Origin: UBA967 sp044375555
GTDB taxonomy: Bacteria > Verrucomicrobiota > Verrucomicrobiia > Chthoniobacterales > Terrimicrobiaceae
DNA length: 64,000 nt
Reading direction: 5' to 3'
Assembly: GCA_044375555.1 (NCBI GenBank)
Contig: JBILML010000009.1
Coordinates: forward strand, 19,250 to 83,249
The first letter of the stretch is position 1, and the number at the start of each line of letters is the position of its first letter. The position numbers and the translations under genes are program-made. Shown piece after piece: positions 23,543-32,411 of this stretch. The notes beneath the pieces were generated by a model, which was not told where the DNA came from, made no database searches, and was given only the letters and a program-made list of their open reading frames with translations.

Positions 23543-25312
23543 ATGCCCACTCCATCCTTCCTCACCGAACACCTCGCCGCCGGGATCATCTCCCCCGAGG
23601 ATTTGCAACTCGCCGAAGCCCTCCTCGCCGAGGACCAAGGCCAACTTTTCGCCGATTGGGACGCCTCCGGCACGCGGGACGACGAGAAGCGCGCATTTTT
23701 CCAAACCCTCCAAAATTGCAACCGCTCCTACCCCGGCGGCCTCGTGGCCTACATCCGCAACGCCCGTCGCCTCCTCGCCGAGTCGGCCACCGGCGGAAAT
23801 CCCTTCGCCTGCTACACTCCGGTGGAGCCCGATCTTGTCGATCTCTCCGGCTTCGGCCCCGCCTATGAGGAAGCCGAGGGCGTCGGCCTGAAATCCCTCG
23901 CCGCCACCGCCATCGTTCTCGTCGCGGGAGGACTTGGGGAACGCCTCGGCTATCACGGCATCAAGCTCGACATCCCCGTCGAGGTCACCGAAACGACTTC
24001 CTACCTCGCCCACTACACCGCCGTCATCCGCGCTGCCTCGAAGCGCCTCGGCCGCAAGATTCCTCTCGTGATCATGACGAGCCGCGAGACGAACGCCGGC
24101 ACGATCGCCACACTCGAGGCGAACCAAAATTTCGGCCTCGCGCCGGGCCAGATCATCCTCCTCAACCAAGAACTCGTTCCCGCGCTCTCCGACATCGAGG
24201 CCCATCTTTCGATCGAGGAAAAATACCGCCTGAACCTGAAGCCCCATGGCCACGGCGACATCCACACGCTCCTCCACACGAGCGGCACGGCCAAAAAATT
24301 CGCCGCCGCCGGCATCCGCCATCTTCTTTTCATCCAGGACACGAACGGCCAGGTCTTCAACGCCGCGCTCGCCGCGCTCGGCGTTTCCGAAATCCGTGGC
24401 TACGACTTCAACTCGATCGCCGTGAACCGCATTCCCGGTGAGGCGGTCGGCGGCATCGCGCGGCTCTCCAAGCCAGGCGCGCCCGACCTCACGCTCAATG
24501 TCGAATACAACTACCTCGACCCGCTCCTGCGCGAGACGGTGAACCCCGCCGGTGATGTCGCCGAACCGAACGGCTTCTCGCGCTTTCCCGGCAACATCAA
24601 CCTCCTCGTCGTCCGCCTCGAGCCCTACCTCCGCGTGCTGGAATCCTCCGGCGGCGTCATCGCCGAGTTCGTGAATCCGAAGTTCTCCGACGCCTCGCGC
24701 ACCAAGTTCAAAAAACCCGCGCGCCTCGAGACCTTGATGCAAGATTTGCCAAAGTCGTTCGTCTCCGGCGAAAAAGTCGGCGTCACCATCTTTGACCGCG
24801 TGTGGTGTTTCAGCGCCTGCAAAAACAACCTCACAGACGCCGCCGCGAAAGTCGCCACGAACGGCCCGGCCGAAAGCGCCTCCAGCGCCGAGAACGACTT
24901 CTACCTCGCCGGTCGTATGAAACTCCGCGCCGCCGGAATGGAAGTCCTCGAGGCCCCGCAAAAAACCCTCTCCGGCATCCCGCTCGTTCCTGGCCCCCGC
25001 GTGATTTTGCGTCCCTCCTTCGCCCTCACGCTCGCCGATGTGCGCGCCAGAATCAGCGGCGGATCGATTGCCGGCGAGGCGACCCTTGTGCTCGATGGCG
25101 ATGTGACTTTGGAAAATGTCACCATCGCCGATGGTGCCTCGCTCGTAGCCAAAGCCCCTGAGGGCGGAACTATCGAGATCAAAGACCGCACCGTCACGCG
25201 CAGCGGCGCCGTTCACGATCTTGTGCCGCTCACCGATGCCGAGATGGCCTCGGCGGATGTTCCGGAATACCTCCGCATCCGCGGCTACCGCATCGTCGCC
25301 TGCGAGGCCTAA
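23543..25312 (+). CDS. UDP-sugar pyrophosphorylase (UDPGP family)
   Basis: Predicted to make UDP-sugars from UTP and sugar-1-phosphates. It has 589 residues. The nucleotide-binding signature LVAGGLGERLGYHGIKLDIP lies at about 126-145, and DTNGQVFNAALAALGV and FSRFPGNINLLVVRLEPYL follow. This pattern is closer to plant-type broad-specificity USP than to bacterial GalU or to the shorter UDP-GlcNAc pyrophosphorylases. The C-terminal part has short hexapeptide-like turns. It starts 5 bp after the MidA-like gene. Substrate range is inference. Confidence 0.85.
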   Translation: MPTPSFLTEHLAAGIISPEDLQLAEALLAEDQGQLFADWDASGTRDDEKRAFFQTLQNCNRSYPGGLVAYIRNARRLLAESATGGNPFACYTPVEPDLVDLSGFGPAYEEAEGVGLKSLAATAIVLVAGGLGERLGYHGIKLDIPVEVTETTSYLAHYTAVIRAASKRLGRKIPLVIMTSRETNAGTIATLEANQNFGLAPGQIILLNQELVPALSDIEAHLSIEEKYRLNLKPHGHGDIHTLLHTSGTAKKFAAAGIRHLLFIQDTNGQVFNAALAALGVSEIRGYDFNSIAVNRIPGEAVGGIARLSKPGAPDLTLNVEYNYLDPLLRETVNPAGDVAEPNGFSRFPGNINLLVVRLEPYLRVLESSGGVIAEFVNPKFSDASRTKFKKPARLETLMQDLPKSFVSGEKVGVTIFDRVWCFSACKNNLTDAAAKVATNGPAESASSAENDFYLAGRMKLRAAGMEVLEAPQKTLSGIPLVPGPRVILRPSFALTLADVRARISGGSIAGEATLVLDGDVTLENVTIADGASLVAKAPEGGTIEIKDRTVTRSGAVHDLVPLTDAEMASADVPEYLRIRGYRIVACEA

Positions 25313-25317
25313 CAAAA

Positions 25318-25393
25318 AGGAGGGCCCTGCTTGTCAGGGCCGCATTGGTGCGTTTTCGAAAGCCGCTCCGGGCCTGACACGCAGGCCCCTCCT
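25318..25393. repeat. 24-bp imperfect inverted repeat
   Basis: Arms 25318-25341 and 25370-25393 are complementary at 21 of 24 positions, with a 28-base spacer. Each arm has internal GGCCCTG/CAGGGCC-like symmetry. It lies directly after the UDP-sugar pyrophosphorylase stop, so it may act as a terminator or be a REP-like element. Confidence 0.65.
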
Positions 25394-25404
25394 GACCCCA
25401 AAAA

Positions 25405-25433
25405 AACAAGCGCCGTTTTTTTGGAACGGCGCT
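25405..25433 (-). terminator. Terminator of the RHH-like gene
   Basis: Perfect 9-bp stem AGCGCCGTT (25409-25417) and AACGGCGCT (25425-25433). On the minus strand it is followed by TGTTTTTTTGGGG. It sits 29 bp after the RHH-like gene. Confidence 0.85.
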
Positions 25434-25461
25434 GTTTGGTGGGGGGGTGAATCCGAGATTC

Positions 25462-25689
25462 TTACTTCTGCACGCCGTAGTAGGCGGCTTGCGGATACTG
25501 TGGGGCCGGTGCGCCCTGCTGGGCGGCTTGATAACGGAACCACTCGGCTTCGACGAGATCCTCGAACAATTGCGAAACAGAACGGCGGCGCTTGAAGGCG
25601 AGCTGCTCTGCGAAATCGCGGATTTCGGGGTGGATCGTCAGGTTAAGCTTTCCACGAAGCTTGCGGTTTGGGTCTGCTATTCTTGGCAT
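25462..25689 (-). CDS. Small ribbon-helix-helix-like protein
   Basis: Protein of 75 residues. The pattern KLNLTIHPEIRDFAEQLAFKRRRSVSQLFEDLVEAEW (about 14-50) fits a ribbon-helix-helix DNA-binding fold: one strand and two helices with the SVSQLFEDLV second helix. A Pro/Gln/Tyr-rich tail follows. It may be a small regulator; no toxin partner is adjacent. A direct repeat 103-134 bp upstream may be its operator or a site for the neighbouring LytTR regulator. Confidence 0.65.
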   Translation of the reverse strand: MPRIADPNRKLRGKLNLTIHPEIRDFAEQLAFKRRRSVSQLFEDLVEAEWFRYQAAQQGAPAPQYPQAAYYGVQK

Positions 25690-25791
25690 AGTTATTTGTT
25701 TTAGTTGTTTTGGATCGCGCTCGGGGACGCGCTAACCACACGCACCTTTGCTTTCTTCTGAAGTTCCGTCAATAGGGTGCGCACCTTATTT

Positions 25792-25823
25792 TGTGAATCC
25801 GCAGTTTTTTGTGTGAATCCGCA
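25792..25823. promoter_or_regulatory. Direct repeat TGTGAATCCGCA, 20-bp period
   Basis: Two identical 12-bp copies at 25792-25803 and 25812-25823, spaced two helical turns apart. They lie between the LytTR regulator stop and the RHH-like gene. LytTR proteins usually bind paired direct repeats about 21 bp apart, so this is a candidate site; it is not proven. Confidence 0.45.
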
Positions 25824-25863
25824 TAAGCGGGTCTTGATAAGCCGACTACCGGCGGGCAGCAAC

Positions 25864-26553
25864 TCAGGCGAGAACCTCGCGGAGCCGTTCATTCGCCGTG
25901 CGTCCGATCTCGATCTTGCCGTTGTTATTCAAAATCAAACACGCCCCGGCGCCCCTTGGCTCTACCTGATCGATGTGATCCAGTCGCAAAAGCGTGGAGC
26001 GGTCCAGTCGCTCCACCGCAAAATCGGCGAGCAGTTTTTCCCATTCCCGCAGTCGACGGTGGTCGGGGTATTCCGTCGATCCGCACAACACCCGTGAGTA
26101 ATTGCCCTCGGCGATGACCGCAGAGATTGTTTCGAGGGCGAGGAATCTCCGAGCGGACCCGCTACGGTGCACCGGCACACGCGTGAGCGGCGCCGTGGGG
26201 CGACCGAACGATGCTGCGGCCCGAGTCAGCGCGCGGAGAAGCCGGTCCTCGGTAACGGGCTTCACCAGATAATCCACCGCATCGGAGTCGAACGCCTGCC
26301 CGCCGTAACCATTATGAACCGTGGTGAAAATCACCCGCCGATCGCGGCCGACAGATTCGAGAAGCGAGAAGCCATTTTCGCGCCCGATCTCGATGTCGAG
26401 GAAAACCAGGTCGACATCCTCTCCGGAAAGAACTCCCCTGGCCCGGTCGAGACATTCCGCCTCATTGATTCCGGTGACGGCCGAGACGCGCTCGAGCATT
26501 CCGCGAAGCGCGGAGCGGTCGGTCTTGCTGTCATCGACAATCAGAGTTCGCAT
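25864..26553 (-). CDS. LytTR-family response regulator
   Basis: DNA-binding two-component regulator, 229 residues from ATG 26553 (MRTLIVDDSKTDR). The receiver has the acidic pair Asp7/Asp8, phospho-acceptor Asp53 (FLDIEIG) and Lys98 (YLVKPV). The C-terminal LytTR domain runs from about 128 (RRFLALETISAVIAEGNYSRVL) to the end (LDRSTLLRLDHIDQVEPRG). Its start is 4 bp after the histidine kinase stop, so the two are a matched pair in one operon. An in-frame ATG at 26661 lies inside the kinase gene and is unlikely. Confidence 0.92.
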   Translation of the reverse strand: MRTLIVDDSKTDRSALRGMLERVSAVTGINEAECLDRARGVLSGEDVDLVFLDIEIGRENGFSLLESVGRDRRVIFTTVHNGYGGQAFDSDAVDYLVKPVTEDRLLRALTRAAASFGRPTAPLTRVPVHRSGSARRFLALETISAVIAEGNYSRVLCGSTEYPDHRRLREWEKLLADFAVERLDRSTLLRLDHIDQVEPRGAGACLILNNNGKIEIGRTANERLREVLA

Positions 26554-26557
26554 GTTT

Positions 26558-28858
26558 TCAAGGCAATGGCTGTTTGTGCAACTCCGGCACGGTGATTTCA
26601 AAACAAATTCCGCTTGGCTCGACGGGGCGCGCCGAGATTCCACCTCCGAGGAGCGAGACATTCTGCCGCACCACCGCGAGTCCTATGCCGACGCCACGAT
26701 CCATGAGGTTTGTATTGGTGTCACTCTGACCGAATTCCTTGAAAAGCTCGTCGAGCTTCCCGGGCGGAATTCCCGGCCCTTCGTCGGCAATGCTCAACTC
26801 CAAGGACGAGCCCTTTTTGGAAATCGAAATCCAAATCCTCGCGTTCGGCTTCGTGCTGAATTTCACGGCGTTTTGGGCCAGATTCAGGAGGATTTGGGAA
26901 AGCCTCACCGCATCCGTGCTGAATTTCTCGTTCTCGTCCTCGGGCAGGCGCCAGATGATCTCGGTGGAGCGTCCCCGCGCAATCGCTTCGATGAGCGCTC
27001 CGATGTCCTCCACCCAATCCCGAAGGTAAAAATTCTGAGGCCGCACGGGCGTGTGGCCAGACCCTGCGGCGGAGAGATCGAGCAGGTTGGTCAGGATGAG
27101 ATTCAGGTATTGGCCGCCGGCGCGGACTTTTTCCAGGTGCTCTACGAATTCCTCAGGGAGGGCATGCTTCTCGCTTTCCATCAGCAGGGATTGGGAAAGA
27201 TTCACCAGCGCACTGATCGGCGTGCGGATTTCGTGGCTCACGCCCGCAAGAAAGCGGCTTCTCGCCAGGGCAATCCGCTCGGCTTCGCTCCGGAGCGTGG
27301 ACTCCATGCGGTAGGCAGCCTCCAGCTCGGCGGCGGCTTTTTTTTGCTCTGTCACATCCTGCATCGCGATAACGATCAATCCCCCAACGAGGGTGGTGTG
27401 AAATAGGATGTCCCGCGTCACGCCATCCTTGCCCATGACAAAAAACTCCACGTTCTCGATTGGTTTGTTTTTTTGAATCGCATTGGCAAGCGCATCGCGC
27501 CACCAATCCACAACCATCTTTCGATATTCCTCCTCCGGATAGGCCTTGGCCGCCCACGCCATGGCGGACGGCATATCCTCGAGCGTGTAGCCGAGAATTT
27601 CCGTGAATTTCCGGTTCGCCATCAGGAAACGGCGATCCTCGAAAGCCTGATCGGCATCGATCACCATCACCGGCACAGGCATGTCCTCGAGAATGCGCTC
27701 GAGGGTCTTCCGAATCTCCTGCAACTTGGTCTCGGCGGCTTTCCGCTGGGTGATGTCGTGGCTTGCGAGGATCAGCGTGTCATCGACTACGGTGGCATTC
27801 GCTAGCAAATCTCGAAACTCACCGGCCTTCGACTTCACTTGGAACGGCACATCGCGCGCAGGCGTCGGATTTTCCTTCGAATGGGCAATCAAATCCCGCC
27901 ACCACGCCATGCCCTGGGCCTGAATCTCGGGGTCCGGAAAATTCAACTCGACTAGCCTCTTGATCGTCGGCGCATCCTCGGCGGTGTAGCCGAGGAGACG
28001 GGTGAATTCCTTGTTGATGAGCGTGATTTCGCCGTCGCCGGTCGTCCGGCTGGTGGTGACGGGGATCGGCAGGTTGTCGAGGATCATGCGAAGCGAGGCC
28101 TCGTTGCGCGCCTCGGCCTCACGGCCCTCCACGCTGTCGGTGATGTCGAAATTGATGCCAGTGAGTCTCAGGGGCTTTCCCTCGGCGTCGCGATCCACCG
28201 TGAAAATCGAATGCACATGCCGGATTGAGCCATCCGGCCGCACGGCGCGAAAATCCTGCTCGCCCGAGTCGGATTTTTCGATGGCATCCAAGACAGTTTG
28301 ATGCGAGCGCTCGATATCCTCGGGGTGGACATAGGTATCCCAGCGCCCGCTGAAATCCTCGCGGCGGATTCCATAAATTCGAAAAACCCCGTCATCCCAA
28401 TTTTGCGCGGTGGTTTGGAAATCGTATTCCCAGAATCCCATGCCCGCCACGGCCGCGGTGAGGTGGAGGCGGCGTTTCGCGGCAGCGAGTTCGCTCTCGG
28501 TCTCCTTGTGCCGGGTGATGTTCAGGATTTGAAGCATCATCGCGCCGGGGACTTCCTCGAATTTTGTGAGGAACACATCGGTGAACAACCTCCCGCCATC
28601 CGGCGCGGGAAATTCCAAATCCATGCACCGCGAGGGGAGTGCGCCGGAAACCACATCCTCCCAGGCCTTCCGGAAAATCTCGCGGCTCGACTCGCCGAGG
28701 ATTTCGTCAAGCCGCCGTCCGAGGAATTCCCCGGCGGGACGCTGGAAGAGATAGCAAAGCGCCGGATTCAGGCAAATCCACGCCCCGTCCGCATCCAGCA
28801 GGCCGTGGCCCAAATAGGATTTCCAGCACCACTCGGGCAATGCGGGCGTCGTTTTCAC
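26558..28858 (-). CDS. Multi-PAS sensor histidine kinase
   Basis: Probable soluble sensor, 766 residues with no convincing membrane segment. Four PAS-like domains lie at about 10-115, 130-245, 252-372 and 380-505; the second is of the PAS_3 type (FWEYDFQTTAQNWDDGVFRIYG). The HisKA phospho-acceptor is His542 in GVSHEIRTPISA. The HATPase domain shows N (LLNLAQNAVKFS), G1 (ADEGPGIPP) and G2 (DRGVGIGLAVV) boxes. The start overlaps the pyruvate carboxylase stop by ATGA. Pairing a HisKA kinase with a LytTR regulator is less common than pairing with LytS-type kinases. Confidence 0.92.
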   Translation of the reverse strand: MKTTPALPEWCWKSYLGHGLLDADGAWICLNPALCYLFQRPAGEFLGRRLDEILGESSREIFRKAWEDVVSGALPSRCMDLEFPAPDGGRLFTDVFLTKFEEVPGAMMLQILNITRHKETESELAAAKRRLHLTAAVAGMGFWEYDFQTTAQNWDDGVFRIYGIRREDFSGRWDTYVHPEDIERSHQTVLDAIEKSDSGEQDFRAVRPDGSIRHVHSIFTVDRDAEGKPLRLTGINFDITDSVEGREAEARNEASLRMILDNLPIPVTTSRTTGDGEITLINKEFTRLLGYTAEDAPTIKRLVELNFPDPEIQAQGMAWWRDLIAHSKENPTPARDVPFQVKSKAGEFRDLLANATVVDDTLILASHDITQRKAAETKLQEIRKTLERILEDMPVPVMVIDADQAFEDRRFLMANRKFTEILGYTLEDMPSAMAWAAKAYPEEEYRKMVVDWWRDALANAIQKNKPIENVEFFVMGKDGVTRDILFHTTLVGGLIVIAMQDVTEQKKAAAELEAAYRMESTLRSEAERIALARSRFLAGVSHEIRTPISALVNLSQSLLMESEKHALPEEFVEHLEKVRAGGQYLNLILTNLLDLSAAGSGHTPVRPQNFYLRDWVEDIGALIEAIARGRSTEIIWRLPEDENEKFSTDAVRLSQILLNLAQNAVKFSTKPNARIWISISKKGSSLELSIADEGPGIPPGKLDELFKEFGQSDTNTNLMDRGVGIGLAVVRQNVSLLGGGISARPVEPSGICFEITVPELHKQPLP

Positions 28859-31800
28859 TCCTTCAAGCGGATCAAAAGATCGCCGGTGTCCACGGCGTCG
28901 CCGGCCTTGGCGAAAATCTCGCCGATCACGCCGGCCGCTGGCGCGTAGAGCGTCGTCTGCATTTTCATCGCCTCGAGCGTGAGGATTTTGTCGCCCTTCG
29001 CCACGCGCGCGCCCACGCCGACATCGAGCGAACTGACCATCCCGGGAATCGGCGCGCCGACTTCGTTCGACTTCGACGCATCCGCCTTCGGCCTCGCGGC
29101 GGCTTTGGTTTTGAGCGAGCGGTCGGCCGCCGTGGCTTCGCGCGGCATGCCATTGAACTCGAAGGAAACGATGCGGCGGCCGTCTTTTCCAGGCTCGCCG
29201 ACATTGATGAGCTTCACGAACAGTGTCTTGCCCTGCTCGATGTCGATGGCGATTTCCTCACCGGATTTGAGGCCGTAGAAAAAAGCGGGCGTCGGGAGTT
29301 TCGAGACATTCCCGTATTCGCGCGTGATCTTCCAGAAGTCGGCAAAGACGCCGGGATACATGAGGTGGCTGTAAAGATCGTCCTCGGTCGGCTCGCGCTT
29401 GAGCTTCGCAGCAAGTTCCGCGCGGACCTCGTCGAGATCGACCTTCGGCGCGCGCGCTTTGGCGGGCTTGGATTTTCCGAGCACGACCTCGACGAGTTTT
29501 TTCGGCCAGCCGCCCATCGGCTCGCCAAGTCCTCCCGCGAGCATGTCCTTCACCGACTCGGGGAACGCCGTGCCAGGCTCGAGATTCAGCACATCGGCGG
29601 GCTTGATGCCGCGCGTGAAAAGGAAGAGCGCCATGTCGCCGACCACCTTGCTGGAGGGCGTGACCTTCACGATGTCGCCGAAGAGTTGGTTCACCTCCGC
29701 GTAGCAACGCGCGATCTCGGGCCAGCGGTGCGAGAGGCCCATGCTGACGGCTTGTTCCTTGAGGTTCGTGAACTGCCCGCCGGGCATTTCGTGCACATAA
29801 ACCTCCGCGCTGCCGGTGCGCGGCGAGGTGTCGAACGGCGCGTAGAAGTTTCGCACCTGCTCCCAGTAATCAGCGAATTCCTCCAGCGCGCCGAGATCCA
29901 GCCCGGAGTCGCGCGGCGTGTTTTGCAACGCGGCGACGAGGCTGTTGAGGTTCGGTTGCGAGGTCGAACCGGACATCGAAGAAATCGCGGCATCCACCAC
30001 ATCCACCCCGGCCTCGGCGGCCATGAGGAGCGAGGCGGAATTCACCCCGCTCGTGTCGTGGGTGTGGAAATGCACCGGCAACGAAACCTCCTCGCGAAGG
30101 GCCTTGATGAGCGCGCGGGCGGCGAAGGGACGACACAGGCCGGCCATGTCTTTCACCGCGAGGATGTGCGCTCCCATTTTTTCCAACTCCTTCGCGAGGC
30201 CGATGTAGTATTTCAGCGAATACTTCGTGCGGTTGGGATCGAGGATGTCACCGGTGTAGCAGACCGTTCCCTCGCAAATGCCGCGCGTGTGTTTGCGCAC
30301 CGCTTCCATCGCGGAGCGCATGTTCGGGAGGTCGTTCAGAGAGTCGAAAATCCGGAAGATATCCATGCCGCACTCGGCGGAGTGTTTGATGAAACCAGCG
30401 ACGACATTCGGCGGGTAGTTCGAGTAGCCGACGGCATTCGAGCCGCGCAGGAGCATCTGGAAGCAGATGTTCGGAATCCGCTCGCGAAGCTCGCGGAGGC
30501 GGTCCCACGGGTCCTCGTAGAGAAAACGCATCGAGGCGTCGAAGGTCGCCCCACCCCACATTTCCAAGCTGAAAAGCCCGGCCGAGCGGCGCGCCACCGC
30601 GTCGGCCACGGCGAGCATGTCGTAGCTTCGAACGCGCGTGGCGAGGAGGGATTGGTGCGCGTCGCGGAAGGTTGTGTCGGTGAAAAGCAGGCGCTTCTGC
30701 TTGCGCGTCCACTCGGCGAATTTCTCGGGCCCCAGCTCAAGCAAAAGCTGGCGAGTTCCCGGCGGCGGGGCCTGCTTTCCATCGTAGCTAGGCCTCCGAG
30801 CGGGCTCAAGCGGCGCGGAAATACGGTGACCCTTCGCCTGTGGGTTGCCGTTCACAATCACATCGGCGAGGAACGAGAGCAGGCGCGAGGCGCGGTCGCG
30901 GCGGGGCTTGAATTCGAACAGCGACGGCGTGGTGTCGATGAGCGTGGTCGTCGCCTTGCCCGAGGCGAATTCGGGATTGAGGATGACATTTTCGAGGAAC
31001 GGAATGTTTGTCTTCACGCCGCGAATACGGAATTCGCGGAGCGCGCGGAGCATCCGCTGGAGCGCCATGGGAAAGGTCTGCCCGCTCGTGGTGACCTTCG
31101 TCAAAAGCGAGTCGTAGAACGGCGTGATCACACTTCCGGTCGTGCCCATGCCGCTGTCGAGGCGGACGCCGAAACCCGCCGCGCTGCGGTAGGTGACGAT
31201 CTTGCCGTAGTTCGGCATGAATTTGTTCGCCGGATCCTCGGTGGTAATGCGGGCCTGGACGGCAAAGCCATTGCAGGGCACCGCGTCCTGCTGCGGCAGC
31301 GCGAGCTCGGGGCCGTGCAAGGACGCGCCGGCGGCAACGAGGATTTGGGAGCGCACGAGGTCGATGCCCGTGACCTGCTCGGTGACGGTGTGTTCGACTT
31401 GGATGCGGGGGTTCATCTCGATGAAGAACCACTCTTTTTTATCCACATCGTAGAGGAATTCGATCGTGCCAGCGTTGTTGTAGCCGATGCCGGCGGCGAG
31501 ACGCACGGAGGCCTCGCAGAGGTCGCGACGCACACCGGGGTCGAGGTCCACGGACGGCGCGATCTCGACCACTTTCTGGTGGCGGCGCTGGACGGAGCAG
31601 TCGCGCTCGTGGAGGTGAAGGACATTGCCGTGACGGTCGCCGAGGATTTGCACCTCGATGTGCTTCGCGCGCGGAATGTATTTTTCAAGGAACACGGCGG
31701 AGTTGCCGAACGCGCGGCCCGCTTCGCCCTGCGCCTCGTCGAGCAACGGCGCCAAATCCTCGGGTTTCTTGACCACGCGCATGCCGCGCCCGCCTCCGCC

Positions 31801-32322
31801 GAAGGCCGCCTTGATGATGAGCGGGAAGCCAATTTTTTTTGCGATCCGCAACGCCTCAGCCCGCTCGGTTACGGGATCCTCGGTGCCGGGAAGCACGGGG
31901 ACATTCAGCTTTTGGGCGAGCGTGCGCGCGGCGGTTTTGTCACCCATGCTCTCGAGCAACTGCACATCCGGGCCGACGAAAATGATCCCAGCTTTCTCGC
32001 AGGCCCGTGCGAATTCGGCATTCTCGGAGAGGAACCCGTAGCCGGGATGAATCATGTCCACCCCGCGCTCGCGCGCCAGAGCGATGATTCCCTCGATATC
32101 GAGATAAGCGCCAACCGGCCCCTTGCCCTCGCCGACGACATAGGCCTCGTCGGCCTTGAAGCGGTGCATGGTGTAGCGGTCCTCCTGCGCATAGATCGCG
32201 ACGGTTCGCATGCCGAGTTCGGTGGCTGCGCGGAAGACGCGGATGGCGATTTCGCTGCGGTTGGCGACGAGGAGGGTTTTTCCGGCGACAGAAACGGCCG
32301 GGGAGGTGGTCTTGGGTTTCAT
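28855..32322 (-). CDS. pyc: Pyruvate carboxylase
   Basis: Single-chain biotin enzyme making oxaloacetate from pyruvate and bicarbonate (anaplerosis, gluconeogenesis). It has 1155 residues, normal length. Domains: biotin carboxylase (about 13-465; AAFGGGGRGMRVV ATP loop, EMNPRIQVEHTVTE), carboxyltransferase (about 545-830; FTDTTFRDAHQSLLATR, metal site HFHTHDTSG), a tetramerisation part, and a biotinyl domain with Lys1120 in LEAMKMQT. The stop overlaps the histidine kinase by ATGA, so the two-component genes share its transcript. An 89-bp gap to divergent ruvC holds its promoter. Confidence 0.98.
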   Translation of the reverse strand: MKPKTTSPAVSVAGKTLLVANRSEIAIRVFRAATELGMRTVAIYAQEDRYTMHRFKADEAYVVGEGKGPVGAYLDIEGIIALARERGVDMIHPGYGFLSENAEFARACEKAGIIFVGPDVQLLESMGDKTAARTLAQKLNVPVLPGTEDPVTERAEALRIAKKIGFPLIIKAAFGGGGRGMRVVKKPEDLAPLLDEAQGEAGRAFGNSAVFLEKYIPRAKHIEVQILGDRHGNVLHLHERDCSVQRRHQKVVEIAPSVDLDPGVRRDLCEASVRLAAGIGYNNAGTIEFLYDVDKKEWFFIEMNPRIQVEHTVTEQVTGIDLVRSQILVAAGASLHGPELALPQQDAVPCNGFAVQARITTEDPANKFMPNYGKIVTYRSAAGFGVRLDSGMGTTGSVITPFYDSLLTKVTTSGQTFPMALQRMLRALREFRIRGVKTNIPFLENVILNPEFASGKATTTLIDTTPSLFEFKPRRDRASRLLSFLADVIVNGNPQAKGHRISAPLEPARRPSYDGKQAPPPGTRQLLLELGPEKFAEWTRKQKRLLFTDTTFRDAHQSLLATRVRSYDMLAVADAVARRSAGLFSLEMWGGATFDASMRFLYEDPWDRLRELRERIPNICFQMLLRGSNAVGYSNYPPNVVAGFIKHSAECGMDIFRIFDSLNDLPNMRSAMEAVRKHTRGICEGTVCYTGDILDPNRTKYSLKYYIGLAKELEKMGAHILAVKDMAGLCRPFAARALIKALREEVSLPVHFHTHDTSGVNSASLLMAAEAGVDVVDAAISSMSGSTSQPNLNSLVAALQNTPRDSGLDLGALEEFADYWEQVRNFYAPFDTSPRTGSAEVYVHEMPGGQFTNLKEQAVSMGLSHRWPEIARCYAEVNQLFGDIVKVTPSSKVVGDMALFLFTRGIKPADVLNLEPGTAFPESVKDMLAGGLGEPMGGWPKKLVEVVLGKSKPAKARAPKVDLDEVRAELAAKLKREPTEDDLYSHLMYPGVFADFWKITREYGNVSKLPTPAFFYGLKSGEEIAIDIEQGKTLFVKLINVGEPGKDGRRIVSFEFNGMPREATAADRSLKTKAAARPKADASKSNEVGAPIPGMVSSLDVGVGARVAKGDKILTLEAMKMQTTLYAPAAGVIGEIFAKAGDAVDTGDLLIRLKE

Positions 32323-32411
32323 ACGGGAGAGAAGGGACGCCGTTTATAGAATCCAGGCCCTCGGAAGGCAATCCTTCCACCCGATGGGGCGTTTCCCCTA
32401 TCCTGTGCCTC

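Noticed and set aside
25701..25892. A 63-codon minus-strand frame between the LytTR gene and the RHH-like gene
   Set aside because: It overlaps the regulator's end and the direct repeat; composition is not protein-like enough to call, though it cannot be fully excluded.
28639..32349. A 1236-codon open frame on the plus strand opposite pyc
   Set aside because: It is a mirror of a real, fully conserved pyruvate carboxylase in high-GC DNA. Its translation is low in complexity and has no domain logic.
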